Shown: positions 33,695 through 42,056, numbered from the stretch's first letter. The stretch: 64,000 nt of DNA from Spirosoma profusum (GCF_014699005.1 NZ_JACWZY010000014.1:118241-182240), one strand, 5' to 3'. Made by a program: numbers and translations. The notes: generated by a model from the sequence alone, not told the origin.

Positions 33695-35884
33695 CTATTT
33701 GCTTCCTCCAATTGCCGCTGGTGTGCCCATTCCCTGTGCAAGCATTTGTAATTTATCGCTCAGGGTTTGAATCGCTTTTTTGTAGCGGACTTCCAGATCA
33801 GGAAGGTTCGCCGTTGATTTAAGTGATGCTTCATATAAAAGTCCGGGTAGCATCCACGACGCGTATCCGCTGTTCGGATCAGATGACGCGTAAAGCGACT
33901 TATACCAGCCGCCGAAAGCATTACCTTTTGGGTCGATGAATGAGCGTTCAAGCATACGGAGTTCTTTATTCAATTCAATCAGTTTGTCAGTACGACCCGC
34001 CTTCAGATAGGTTTGACGAGCTGTCTCGCAGGCGTCGGCGTTCTTTTTCAGCGCATCGACCGCCGTCAGCAACGTAGCAATCGAGTACGTTGGCGCGTAG
34101 GCCTGAATCGCTTTTTCGGCTGCTTTCAGGTGAATAGCCAGGTCGGCGGGGTAGCGTGCTACGTCGTAAGGAACCAGATCGGCGTTGGCCAGACGTAGCG
34201 TCATGGTTCCCACAACCTGTTCCATCGTTGCGCCCATCTTGTAAGTCGGGTCGGCGAACTTATCATAGAAATACAAATCGTCGTACTGTGAATGATAAAG
34301 CGTAGGGCCTTCCATACCGGCACTCAGCGCTGGAATGCCAATATGCATGTACGGAGCAATATGGTCGGAGCCTCCCCCAAGATTACCAATACTGGGTTCA
34401 CCGGCCAGCACTGCCGGCGCCGACGAGCCTGTTACGTGTGTAGGGCTACCCATAGCTTTCTGTGCCATCCAGTGCTGATAAACCGTTTTGTTGGAATCGG
34501 GGTATTGAACGGATTGTGTAGCCTCAATAAGCAGTTTTTTCATTGATGGTGAAGCACTAGCCCCAAAAATGCGCCCTGAAACGGCAGCATCGTAGTTCAT
34601 GTAAACTACTCCCTTCTGCGTAAGTTCGTCGCGGAATTGTTCGCTCCATTCGGCCGACCCAATCACGCCCGGTTCTTCGGCATCCCAGTGACAAACCTTG
34701 ATGGTACGTCGGGGCCGCTGCCCAGCTTTAGCAAGTTTTCCCAGCGATTCGGTCATACTCAGCAACATAGCTGTACCTGAGTTCGGATCTGTAGCGCCGT
34801 ATGACCAGGCATCGTAGTGGCAACCGGCAATAATCCATTCGTCTGGAAATTCGGCCCCAGTCAACGTACCAACTACCTCATAAATCCGCTGAATGGCTTT
34901 CTCCTGCTTTACCATCAGCCGGACTTTTAAGGCAGAACCGCCTTCGAGACGATACGTATATGGCAAACCTCCCTGCCAGCCTGCCGGAACCGCGCGAGCG
35001 CCCATCATACGTTTCAGGATTTCGGTGGCTGAACCGTAGGGGAGGGGTGTAACCGGAATTTTATGAAGTACTACGTCTTTTAAGTCGAGACGTTTAGGTG
35101 TGTTTTTGGCGTCCATTGGCAGGGCTGCCTCGCCTGGTGTAAGTGGGTCGCCGGTGTAGGGTGTAGTAATCAATGAACCGCGTTGAATCACGCTCTCGCT
35201 GTAATAAGGGCCTTCGGGAAAGGTGAGTCCGCGCATGTAGCCACTGTCGGCGGGGTCAGTGAAAATGATAACACCGATGGCTCCGGCAGCCTGCGCAAAC
35301 TGGGCTTTGTAACCCCGGAAGTTACCGCCATACCGAGCCAGAACGATTTTGTCTTTCACCGAAATTCCCATCGCTTTCAGTTGCTCAAAATCTTCTTTAC
35401 GACCGTAGTTGGCGTATACCACTTCCGCCGTTACGTCGCCCGAACCTGACCAGGCATTATAGCCGGGCGTGAGTCGAGGATCGCTGCTATATTTGTCTTC
35501 TTTAAATAAAAACTCTCTAATATTCAGTGGCTGACGTATCGGTTCGACCAGCTCTACCGCAATTTCGCCGGGGCCTTTTGGAAGCAATACGTCGTGCGGA
35601 TAAATATCGACCTGCCAGCCCGCCCGGCGCATGGTTTCGGCAATGTAATCGCGAACCTGCTCATTTTCTTTCGAGCCTGTAATGTGCGGAACACTGCTCA
35701 GTTTTTCGAGGTGATTTTTGAAAGCCGCCGACGACTGCTTACTCTTAAACTCTGATTCGAGTTTGAGCTGCTCCGCCTGACGGCCCGGAATAAAACCAGA
35801 TAGCGTTTGCGCATGGGTTGTCAACGTAGTAAAACCAAACGCCAGTCCGGCAAAAATAGATTTGGTTAGTAATTGGTGATTCAT
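33695..35884 (-). CDS. M28 metallopeptidase with PA domain (glutamate carboxypeptidase II-like)
   Basis: 729 residues from the ATG at 35884, which gives a normal signal peptide (FAGLAFGFTTLTTHAQ). A protease-associated domain (about 100-300, with KIVLARYGGNFRGYKAQFAQAAGAI in two parts) interrupts the peptidase as in PSMA-type enzymes. Zinc ligands include His and Asp in AGCHYDAWS, Asp in ATDPNSGTAM, and Glu in WDAEEPGVIGS. A transferrin-receptor-like dimerisation domain forms the C-terminus. It should remove terminal acidic or other residues from peptides in the periplasm. The gene converges on the kinase gene with only 24 nt between. Confidence 0.88.
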   Translation of the reverse strand: MNHQLLTKSIFAGLAFGFTTLTTHAQTLSGFIPGRQAEQLKLESEFKSKQSSAAFKNHLEKLSSVPHITGSKENEQVRDYIAETMRRAGWQVDIYPHDVLLPKGPGEIAVELVEPIRQPLNIREFLFKEDKYSSDPRLTPGYNAWSGSGDVTAEVVYANYGRKEDFEQLKAMGISVKDKIVLARYGGNFRGYKAQFAQAAGAIGVIIFTDPADSGYMRGLTFPEGPYYSESVIQRGSLITTPYTGDPLTPGEAALPMDAKNTPKRLDLKDVVLHKIPVTPLPYGSATEILKRMMGARAVPAGWQGGLPYTYRLEGGSALKVRLMVKQEKAIQRIYEVVGTLTGAEFPDEWIIAGCHYDAWSYGATDPNSGTAMLLSMTESLGKLAKAGQRPRRTIKVCHWDAEEPGVIGSAEWSEQFRDELTQKGVVYMNYDAAVSGRIFGASASPSMKKLLIEATQSVQYPDSNKTVYQHWMAQKAMGSPTHVTGSSAPAVLAGEPSIGNLGGGSDHIAPYMHIGIPALSAGMEGPTLYHSQYDDLYFYDKFADPTYKMGATMEQVVGTMTLRLANADLVPYDVARYPADLAIHLKAAEKAIQAYAPTYSIATLLTAVDALKKNADACETARQTYLKAGRTDKLIELNKELRMLERSFIDPKGNAFGGWYKSLYASSDPNSGYASWMLPGLLYEASLKSTANLPDLEVRYKKAIQTLSDKLQMLAQGMGTPAAIGGSK

Positions 35885-35961
35885 AGAAGTCAGGTCGTTA
35901 ATCCCCAAATATCGGTATTTGATTTGGTAAAATCGGTGAAATGCGACTGATTATTCGGCAA

Positions 35962-35988
35962 TAAAAAAGAGACGTTTACTACGTCTCT
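35962..35988 (-). terminator. Terminator of the LolA-like gene
   Basis: On the minus strand AGAGACGT and ACGTCTCT pair around a 5-nt loop, followed by TTTTTTAT. It lies 27 nt after the stop codon at 36016. Confidence 0.85.
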
Positions 35989-36015
35989 CATCTAAAATCA
36001 ATACGTTTTGAACTA

Positions 36016-36735
36016 TTATTTAGGCATAGCGAAAATAGCCGGGTCGACTTTCGGATTAAATACTACGTTTGACACCGTGATAGTAAGCGGGCCGGGCATA
36101 CTTGGGTTTTCCAGATCAAGGGAAGTAGGAAGATTGAGACCTTCCATCGGTTTGTAATTGCCGTACTTGATTTTGATGTCGCTTGTTTGTCCCTGTAGCG
36201 TAACCTTTGCATTCATACCGGCAATCTGATACGTAGTGGCATCAATGAAATAATTGGCAACGCCTTCAGGCCGTGTCACTTTCAAATTGAATACGTCTTT
36301 ATCGCCGAGCTTTTCCTTGCCTACGAACTCAATCGGATATTTTTTGTCTTTAGCCACGAACAAGTCGGTGCCAAACAGGTGCATATTGCCTTTTTGGGTT
36401 TTAAGCTGATCGTCGGGTAGGGGTTGAGGAGACGTACCGCCCTGCATAGGATTGATAGTCCAGCCTTTATCACCATCGACAACCGTGGTCATCTGCTGGC
36501 CCATTACGGTTACGTCGTTACGTATCGACTTATCGACTACCACGGTCGATTTACCCGTCATATCCATCCCCATGATGCTGATACTCTGGTCGAACTGGAA
36601 AGTCTTGACAGCGGCAATTTTATCGGCGCCACCCGTAGCCGCAATATTTTTTTCAATGATTTCGTCGGCTGTCTGGGCGAAAGTCAGCACCGGTAAGGCG
36701 ACAAGCGCAACGAACGTTATCAGTTGTTTTTTCAT
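36016..36735 (-). CDS. Secreted LolA-like (outer membrane lipoprotein-sorting fold) protein
   Basis: 239 residues with a signal peptide (MKKQLITFVALVALPVLTFA, then QTADE). The mature protein opens with ADEIIEKNIAATGGADKIAAV, the usual opening of Bacteroidota LolA-fold proteins, and goes on in an unclosed beta barrel: TMTGKSTVVVDKSIR-type strands, VVDGDKGWTINPM, VFNLKVTRPEG and YFIDATTYQI. It may carry a lipid or lipoprotein in the periplasm. True LolA function is doubtful, because most genomes have many such paralogues. A terminator follows, and the upstream gap to the MFS gene is 175 bp without a clear promoter. Confidence 0.75.
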   Translation of the reverse strand: MKKQLITFVALVALPVLTFAQTADEIIEKNIAATGGADKIAAVKTFQFDQSISIMGMDMTGKSTVVVDKSIRNDVTVMGQQMTTVVDGDKGWTINPMQGGTSPQPLPDDQLKTQKGNMHLFGTDLFVAKDKKYPIEFVGKEKLGDKDVFNLKVTRPEGVANYFIDATTYQIAGMNAKVTLQGQTSDIKIKYGNYKPMEGLNLPTSLDLENPSMPGPLTITVSNVVFNPKVDPAIFAMPK

Positions 36736-36910
36736 GGAATAGTTTAGTCGGAAATCGGATCAGATTACAAATACTAGACACTAAAGTTAACACAAGTTAC
36801 ATCAGATTGTGAGTGTGAGAGGTCATTTTTTGCATAGACGGAAAACATTCCGTGGCAACTGGCTTGCAGGGCTGACGAGTGTTTTTTACCTTCATCGGTC
36901 AAAACCTTAA

Positions 36911-38140
36911 ATGCTAAAACCACTGATGTTGTCAACAACTCGCTTTCAGCTTTCTGCCATGATGTTCCTCCAGTTTTTCGTATGGGGGGCCTGGTATGGA
37001 CAGATGAGCAAATACCTTTTAACCGAACTTCATGCTACTGGCGATCAGGTTGGTAATGCGTATGCGGCCTTCTCACTCGCCATGATTATTGCCCCATTTT
37101 TCGTCGGAATGATCGCCGACCGGTATTTTGCCGCGCAAAAAGTGCTGGGCGTTCTGAATCTGCTGGGCGCTGGCGTATTATATCTGATTACCAAAAATAC
37201 GAATCCCGGAAATTTTTTCTACCTGATTCTGGCCTACTGCATTACGTTCGCGCCCACACTGGCCCTCACTTCGTCGATTGCAATGCAGCAAATGACGAGC
37301 CCCGAAAAGGAGTTTCCAGGTATTCGCGTGCTGGGAACCATATCCTGGATTGTGGTGACGAATATTGTCGGTTATTACGGTTTTGGCGACAAAGTGACGA
37401 TTTTCCAACTGTCGATGTATGCGGCCCTGATACTGGGTGTTTTCTCTTTCTTTTTGCCCGATACGCCCCCTAAAGCTACTTCTTCGTCGTCGGTAGCGCA
37501 GATTCTGGGGTTGGATGCGTTCAAGCTTTTTAAAGATCGTTCCTTCGCCATTTTCTTCTTATCGTCGGTACTGATTTGTATTCCACTTTCGTTCTACTAC
37601 GCCATGGCCAACCCCTCACTAACCGATGGCGGTATGCAGAACGTAGAGAATAAAATGTCTCTGGGTCAGGCGTCGGAAGTGATTTTCATGCTGCTGATTC
37701 CGCTTGCTTATACGCGACTGGGCGTGAAGAAAATGCTAATTGTTGGATTGATCGCCTGGATTGTACGCTTCATCTGCTTCGGCTATGGAACCGCTTCGAC
37801 CGAGTGGATGCTGTTCCTCGCTATTGTGCTGCATGGTGTGTGCTACGACTTTTTCTTCGTAACTGGCATGATTTATACCGATAATAAAGCGGGCGAAAAA
37901 ATCAAATCGTCAGCGCAGGCCCTGATTTCCATTGCTACGTATGGTATTGGCATGGGTATCGGTTCGAAAATTTCGGGTATTGTCCTCGACATGTACACCC
38001 GCCCAGACGGCACGAAAGACTGGCTGAGCGTCTGGCTGGTTCCGGCAGGTATTGCCGCTGCGGTGCTGGTGTTGTTTATTCTATTATTCTCCGACAAAAA
38101 GCGCACGCTGGCGCAAGAGGATGAATTGGTATTAAAATAA
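36911..38140 (+). CDS. Nucleoside-type MFS permease (NupG/XapB family)
   Basis: 409 residues, twelve membrane segments. Family marks are LQFFVWGAWYGQMSKYL in helix 1, IIAPFFVGMIADRYFAAQKVLG between helices 2 and 3, and PEKEFPGIRVLGTISWIV in the helix 4-5 loop, all typical of nucleoside:proton symporters. The second half includes HGVCYDFFFVTGMIYTDNKA. It should import nucleosides with protons. In many Bacteroidota such genes lie beside nucleoside hydrolases, but none is adjacent here. A hairpin of 15 pairs follows the stop codon. Confidence 0.85.
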   Translation: MLKPLMLSTTRFQLSAMMFLQFFVWGAWYGQMSKYLLTELHATGDQVGNAYAAFSLAMIIAPFFVGMIADRYFAAQKVLGVLNLLGAGVLYLITKNTNPGNFFYLILAYCITFAPTLALTSSIAMQQMTSPEKEFPGIRVLGTISWIVVTNIVGYYGFGDKVTIFQLSMYAALILGVFSFFLPDTPPKATSSSSVAQILGLDAFKLFKDRSFAIFFLSSVLICIPLSFYYAMANPSLTDGGMQNVENKMSLGQASEVIFMLLIPLAYTRLGVKKMLIVGLIAWIVRFICFGYGTASTEWMLFLAIVLHGVCYDFFFVTGMIYTDNKAGEKIKSSAQALISIATYGIGMGIGSKISGIVLDMYTRPDGTKDWLSVWLVPAGIAAAVLVLFILLFSDKKRTLAQEDELVLK

Positions 38141-38147
38141 ATGGACA

Positions 38148-38188
38148 ATGTATAATTCAAGTAGTAGAAATACACTTGACTTATACAT
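38148..38188. terminator. Near-perfect hairpin after the nucleoside permease
   Basis: ATGTATAATTCAAGT (38148-38162) pairs with ACTTGACTTATACAT (38174-38188), 14 of 15. No T-run follows. It ends 13 nt before the next ATG. Confidence 0.6.
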
Positions 38189-38201
38189 TACGTATTGAGT
38201 T

Positions 38202-38399
38202 ATGGAAAAGAAACGACGCATTACGTTTTATAATGATCTCAATGGTCCGCACGAAGACCAGGTTCGGGAAAATGCCCGAATGACGCCCGAAGAACGTTGG
38301 GCTGTATTTCAGCGACTAAAACGTCGCCATCACGGGATGTTTGGTAAGCACCAAAAACAGGGACGACGTATCATACTGGAAAAGCCATTATGGATTTAG
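38202..38399 (+). CDS. Small basic protein coupled to a nucleotidyltransferase
   Basis: 65 residues, strongly basic (RLKRRHHGMFGKHQKQGRR). The first half reads FYNDLNGPHEDQVRENARMTPEERWAVFQ; the MTPEERW stretch is common in small antitoxin-like partners of nucleotidyltransferase genes. Its TAG (38397-38399) overlaps the nucleotidyltransferase ATG at 38390 by 10 nt, the usual arrangement of a translationally coupled pair. I infer a toxin-antitoxin-like or regulatory partner; I do not recognise the family. Two TACGT sites are present. Confidence 0.65.
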   Translation: MEKKRRITFYNDLNGPHEDQVRENARMTPEERWAVFQRLKRRHHGMFGKHQKQGRRIILEKPLWI

Positions 38400-38898
38400 A
38401 TGATGACAATTTTGTGCGGTTTGTAGTAGCTGCCGATAATTGCAAGCTTGACTATATTCTTATTGGTGGTTTGGCACTTATCCTAAACGGCGGGATTCGA
38501 TATACGGAAGAGGCTGATGTATGGATAAAACCTGCCAATGAAAATCGAGATAAACTTTTGAATACGCTACACGAACTGGATTTTACGTATGCTGAATTAG
38601 AACCGCTTAAATTAGCTGACTTCACTCAACCCCAAATTATCCTCAACCCCAAATTGTCCGTTTAGAAGAACAAATTGATATTCTCACCCAAGTCCATTTT
38701 CGCCTGAATTATGATGAATGCCGACTTCGAGCAAGGTCATTTATAATGCCAGGTGGGCAGACTATTTATTTCCTGCATATCAATGATCTTCGTGAAGCCA
38801 AAGTTCTGGCCCGGCGAACCAAAGATTTGAATGATATTCTCATGATTGACGAACTTATCGAAGCAATCAAAAAACAGGAAGAATCAACGGGCGAATAA
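38390..38898 (+). pseudogene. Nucleotidyltransferase gene broken by a 17-bp tandem duplication
   Basis: The frame from ATG 38390 ends early at 38665. It contains YILIGGLALILNGGIRYTEEADVWI, cut here as the GG...D-x-D site of AbiEii/DUF6036-type nucleotidyltransferases; the first acidic position appears as Glu. A 17-bp unit (38625-38641) is repeated at 38642-38658 with one mismatch. Removing one copy restores one frame of about 163 residues that continues VRLEEQIDILTQVHFRLNYD, then GGQTIYFLHINDLREAK, to the TAA at 38896. The restored protein has the usual family length and a good C-terminal domain. It may be inactive, or revert by slippage. Confidence 0.85.
38625..38658. repeat. 17-bp tandem duplication inside the nucleotidyltransferase gene
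   Basis: Units CTCAACCCCAAATTATC and CTCAACCCCAAATTGTC lie head to tail with one mismatch. Seventeen is not a multiple of three, so the duplication shifts the frame. Confidence 0.95.
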
Positions 38899-38932
38899 TT
38901 TTATACTCTTTTTCGCCTTCTTCACCTCTAAA

Positions 38933-39709
38933 ATGCAACTTATTTCCTATAATCTCAATGGCATCCGGGCGGCTATGCGTAATGGCCTGATTGACTGGTT
39001 GTCGCAACATTCGTTTGATGTGCTTTGCTTTCAGGAAGTGAAGGCGACCGCCGACGTAGTGGACCTAACCCCGTTTGAGCAATTAGGCTATCAACACCAC
39101 TGGCACGCTGCCGAAAAGAAAGGCTATTCGGGGGTTGCTACGTTCTCGAAAATAGCGCCTACCAACGTAGTGATTGGCTGCGGTCTGCCTGTGTATGACT
39201 GCGAAGGACGCATACTACGTACTGATTTCGAAGATGTTACGTTGTTGAACTGCTATTTCCCATCCGGTACGTCCGGGGAAGTTCGGCAGGGAGTGAAGAT
39301 GGAGTTTCTGCGTGATTTTTACGAATACGTCCAGAACCTGCGAAAAACACGCCCAAATCTTATTGTTGTGGGTGATTACAATATTGCTCATAATCCCATC
39401 GATATACACGACCCGATACGTAACAAAAACACAACGGGTTTTCTGCCTGAAGAACGGGCCTGGATGGACCAATGGTTTGGATCAGGTATAACCGACGCCT
39501 TTCGGTTTATACATCCTGTGGCAGTAGGTTATAGCTGGTGGAGTTACCGGGCTGGGGCACGTAGTAACAACAAAGGCTGGCGTATAGACTACGCATCGGT
39601 AACCGATACCCTACGCGAACAAATCACCGACTGTCGCTTATTACCTGATGCCGTCCACGCCGACCATTGCCCGGTGTGGTTGCTTCTGTCTGAACCGGGA
39701 TTTAACTGA
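38933..39709 (+). CDS. xth: Exodeoxyribonuclease III
   Basis: 258 residues from the ATG at 38933, where family conservation begins (MQLISYNLNGIRAAMRNG). Catalytic motifs of the ExoIII/APE1 family are complete: NLNGIR (metal-binding Asn), CFQEVKA (Glu), GDYNIAHNPIDI (Asp and Asn), RIDYASV and HADHCPVWLLL (the Asp-His pair). It cuts DNA 5' of abasic sites and removes 3' blocks. The last residues (EPGFN) and the stop are encoded by a family A repeat that extends into the next gene. It starts 34 nt after the broken nucleotidyltransferase. Confidence 0.93.
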   Translation: MQLISYNLNGIRAAMRNGLIDWLSQHSFDVLCFQEVKATADVVDLTPFEQLGYQHHWHAAEKKGYSGVATFSKIAPTNVVIGCGLPVYDCEGRILRTDFEDVTLLNCYFPSGTSGEVRQGVKMEFLRDFYEYVQNLRKTRPNLIVVGDYNIAHNPIDIHDPIRNKNTTGFLPEERAWMDQWFGSGITDAFRFIHPVAVGYSWWSYRAGARSNNKGWRIDYASVTDTLREQITDCRLLPDAVHADHCPVWLLLSEPGFN

Positions 39710-39805
39710 TTTTATGGATTTACACGATTTTGCTTCCACTGAAATCGCTTCTCTGAAGCGAATAACAAAATCCAGACAATCCGTGAATCAGCTAAATCCC
39801 GGTTC
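39692..39805. repeat. Family A palindromic repeat spanning the xth / pseudouridine synthase junction
   Basis: It opens GAACCGGGATTTAACTGATT and closes AGCTAAATCCCGGTTC, with a GCTTCTCTGAAGC centre. It codes the C-terminus and stop of xth and about 30 N-terminal residues of the next gene in a different frame. Its arms are more diverged than those of the 43232 and 57375 copies. Confidence 0.88.
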
Positions 39806-40388
39806 GGAATACTTCCTCATCTACAAGCCCTACCTGATGCTGTCTCAATTTAGCCGGGAAGGCGACAAGCCTACACTGGCTGATCTGAATTTTGATTTTC
39901 CGAAAGACATTTACCCTGTTGGGAGACTCGATGCCGATAGTGAGGGCCTATTGTTGCTCACTAACGATAAACTATTGAACCATAGGCTGCTGAACCCAAA
40001 ATTCAGGCATAACCGGACGTACTACGTTCAGGTCGAGGGCGCGCTGACGGACGAAGCTTGTCGGCAGTTGACCGAGGGCGTAACGATTTCGGTAGATAGC
40101 AAACGGTATGATACGTTACCTGCTACGGCCTTGACCATCGCCGAACCTATCTTGCCAGAACGTAATCCGCCGATACGTTATCGGGCTTCCATTTCGACGT
40201 CGTGGTTGTCGATTTCATTGCACGAAGGTAAAAACCGACAGGTTCGCAAAATGACTGCTACGGTTGGTTTCCCGACGCTACGTCTAGTGCGCTGGGCTAT
40301 CGAAACGCTGACAGCCGAAGGTATGGAATCAGGCGAGGTGCGTGAATTGAGCCGAACGGAAGTACTGCGGGGGCTGAGGCTCTCTTAG
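39714..40388 (+). CDS. rRNA pseudouridine synthase, RsuA/RluE family
   Basis: 225 residues from the ATG at 39714. Residues 1-31 are encoded by a family A repeat and are probably not part of the fold. Conserved sequence begins at YFLIYKPYLMLSQF. The catalytic motif GRLDADSEGLLLLTND places Asp73 as the nucleophile. ISLHEGKNRQVRKM is the second signature and LVRWAIETL the third. It lacks an S4 domain, as RluE does, and so probably isomerises a uridine in 23S rRNA. An alternative start is the GTG at the end of the repeat. Read-through of the repeat means the start needs peptide evidence. Confidence 0.85.
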   Translation: MDLHDFASTEIASLKRITKSRQSVNQLNPGSEYFLIYKPYLMLSQFSREGDKPTLADLNFDFPKDIYPVGRLDADSEGLLLLTNDKLLNHRLLNPKFRHNRTYYVQVEGALTDEACRQLTEGVTISVDSKRYDTLPATALTIAEPILPERNPPIRYRASISTSWLSISLHEGKNRQVRKMTATVGFPTLRLVRWAIETLTAEGMESGEVRELSRTEVLRGLRLS

Positions 40389-40392
40389 AGCG

Positions 40393-40459
40393 TGTAGCCT
40401 AGACGGCCACGTCCGGGCGAGTCGGATTTTCTCGTCCGGAACTGGTCGTCCAGGCTACA
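40393..40459. repeat. Palindromic intergenic repeat, family B copy 2
   Basis: TGTAGCCTAGACGGCCACGTCCGGG on one side, CTCGTCCGGA and GTCGTCCAGGCTACA on the other. Its last bases overlap the end of radC on the minus strand, so it lies exactly between converging genes. Confidence 0.85.
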
Positions 40460-41150
40460 ACACTCCCTCATCAGCAAAACTATAATAGGCTTTGTCGGTG
40501 AAAATCAGATGATCCAGCACGGGAATGTCCAGCAGACGACCAGCGTCTTTGAGTTTTTTTGTAAGGTCTTTATCGGCCTGCGAAGGGAGTAGATTTCCTG
40601 AAGGATGATTGTGAAACAGGATCATTGACGACGCCAGATGATCAATAGCCTGTTTGAAAATAAGTCTGGGATCGGCTACGGTTCCGGCTATTCCGCCTGT
40701 ACTAATCTGTACCGGACGTAGTACTTCGTTGGCGCGGTTCATGAGCAGAATCCAGAATTCTTCATGCGATTTGTCCATTAAATGCGGCACTATTTCATTG
40801 TAGGCATCGCGCGAACACGTAATGCGAGCACGTATCGGACGGTCTTGTTCCTTCCGTCGACGACCCAGTTCCAGAGCGGCCACAATGCTGATCGCCTTTG
40901 CTTCGCCAATGCCCCGAAATTTTGAGAGGTCTTTGATGCTGAGCTTAGCCAGATCGTTCAGGTTATTACTAACGCTTTTCAGGATGATTTTCGCTACGTC
41001 GACAGCTGTGAGGTCGACAGTACCGGAGTTAATTAAGATGGCAATAAGTTCGGCTTCCGATAGGGCGGCTTTGCCCTTAAGCATGAGTTTTTCGCGTGGG
41101 CGGTCTTCTTCGGCCCAACTTTGGATGGTGCCGGAAGTTTGATACGTCAT
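40455..41150 (-). CDS. radC: RadC-family JAMM/MPN domain protein
   Basis: 231 residues from the ATG at 41150; earlier in-frame codons lack conservation. An N-terminal helix-hairpin-helix segment (LSEAELIAILINSG, FRGIGEAKAISIVAALELGRR) is followed by the JAMM metalloprotease motif: His180-x-His182 in FHNHPSGN and Asp193 in SQAD. RadC proteins were once tied to radiation repair, but their biochemical role is unsettled. The stop codon lies at the edge of a family B repeat. It is the third gene of DNA-repair type in the 38-42 kb stretch after xth, but on the opposite strand. Confidence 0.92.
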   Translation of the reverse strand: MTYQTSGTIQSWAEEDRPREKLMLKGKAALSEAELIAILINSGTVDLTAVDVAKIILKSVSNNLNDLAKLSIKDLSKFRGIGEAKAISIVAALELGRRRKEQDRPIRARITCSRDAYNEIVPHLMDKSHEEFWILLMNRANEVLRPVQISTGGIAGTVADPRLIFKQAIDHLASSMILFHNHPSGNLLPSQADKDLTKKLKDAGRLLDIPVLDHLIFTDKAYYSFADEGVL

Positions 41151-41192
41151 GAAATTAAGTAAGCTATAAGTGGGTTTCGATCGACAAAATGC

Positions 41193-41224
41193 ATAAAAAA
41201 ACCTTACCTGCAAAAGGTAAGGTT
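41193..41224 (-). terminator. Rho-independent terminator of rpsT
   Basis: On the minus strand AACCTTACCT and AGGTAAGGTT pair around a 5-nt loop and run into TTTTTTATG. It lies 63 nt after the rpsT stop codon and ahead of radC. Confidence 0.9.
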
Positions 41225-41286
41225 CCGAAAAACATTATAATCAGATTCGATAGGTATCAATAGAATCTGTTTGAAAGAGCTGCTAA

Positions 41287-41553
41287 TTAAGCAGTTGCTA
41301 CTTTCAAGCCATTCACAAAACGAGCCAGTTTCGATTTGTTGTTCGAAGCTTTGTTTTTGTGGATAATGTTACGTTTAGCGAGTTTGTCCAGTGCCGACGC
41401 AACCGTTTTGTACAGCTCAACAGCCATTGCGTGGTCGGTGGTAGCACGGAGTTTTTTCACCATGTTGCGGGTCGTAACGTGCTGATAACGGTTCTGAAGC
41501 CGCTTCTTGGCGCTCGACCGGATTGCTTTTTTTGATGACTTATGGTTTGCCAT
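41287..41553 (-). CDS. rpsT: 30S ribosomal protein S20
   Basis: 88 residues from the ATG at 41553; the longer frame upstream runs through the promoter. Typical bS20: MANHKSSKKAIRSSAKKRLQN, then KKLRATTDHAMAVELYKTVASALDKLAKRNIIHKNKA in the helical body, then KSKLARFVNGL. It binds 16S rRNA near the base of helix 44. It has its own promoter (41592-41622) and terminator (41193-41224), so it is a single-gene unit. Confidence 0.96.
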   Translation of the reverse strand: MANHKSSKKAIRSSAKKRLQNRYQHVTTRNMVKKLRATTDHAMAVELYKTVASALDKLAKRNIIHKNKASNNKSKLARFVNGLKVATA

Positions 41554-41591
41554 TGGTATATAAATGAGATCGTTGTCGCGATATGAGGGCG

Positions 41592-41622
41592 CAAAAATAG
41601 AAAATTCGGCCGGAATAGTCAA
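41592..41622 (-). promoter_or_regulatory. Strong Bacteroidota-type promoter of rpsT
   Basis: On the minus strand TTG (41622-41620), 20 nt, TATTTTTG (41599-41592): an exact match to TTG-N20-TAnnTTTG. It is 38 nt upstream of the rpsT ATG. The whole -33 and spacer lie inside an inverted repeat (41602-41640). Confidence 0.75.
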
Positions 41623-41640
41623 TATCCCTGGCCGAATTTC
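41602..41640 (-). terminator. Inverted repeat, likely terminator of the Dabb-domain gene, overlapping the rpsT promoter
   Basis: AAATTCGGCC (minus strand, 41639-41630) pairs with GGCCGAATTT (41611-41602) across 18 nt and is followed by TCTATTTTTG. The T-rich tail is also the -7 box of rpsT. Confidence 0.6.
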
Positions 41641-41657
41641 TTTCATTTACCTGTGGT

Positions 41658-42056
41658 TTATTGCCGAATGTCAGCGTTGACAATCAGGGTTTTTTCCCAG
41701 ATTCCCTTGTTTTGCTGAACGAACTCTTTGTAGGCTTCACTTTTCTCAAACGATTTTATATCGTCGACTGATTGAAACGTGAGGTAATGTACAACGTCAT
41801 ACTCAGAAGAAGCCTGATTTGGTAAAATTGTCTCCCCAGACGCGTAACCGACGACCTGTGGAATTTCGTGCTTTAGGGCTGCAAAACTGGCCATATGCTG
41901 TTCAACAGCTTTCGTTTCGACCCCTTTTTTGAATTTTATGCACACAATCTGCTGTTTCTGGGCTTTTCGCGCAGGTGAGTAGGCACCATAGATTGTTAAT
42001 GCAAAAGCACACAGCAACACAACGACTAGGGTATATCCCTTTGATTTAGCATTCAT
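41658..42056 (-). CDS. Secreted or anchored Dabb-domain protein
   Basis: 132 residues from the ATG at 42056 (a longer start at 42104 is possible). A hydrophobic N-terminal segment (GYTLVVVLLCAFALTIYGAY) acts as signal or anchor. The remainder is a stress-responsive A/B barrel (Dabb): IVCIKFKKGVETKAVEQHMASFAAL, PQVVGYASGE, YDVVHYLTFQSVDDIKSFEKSEAYKEFV. These dimeric ferredoxin-like domains have varied roles; catalysis is not evident. It ends 17 nt before the inverted repeat shared with rpsT. Confidence 0.8.
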   Translation of the reverse strand: MNAKSKGYTLVVVLLCAFALTIYGAYSPARKAQKQQIVCIKFKKGVETKAVEQHMASFAALKHEIPQVVGYASGETILPNQASSEYDVVHYLTFQSVDDIKSFEKSEAYKEFVQQNKGIWEKTLIVNADIRQ

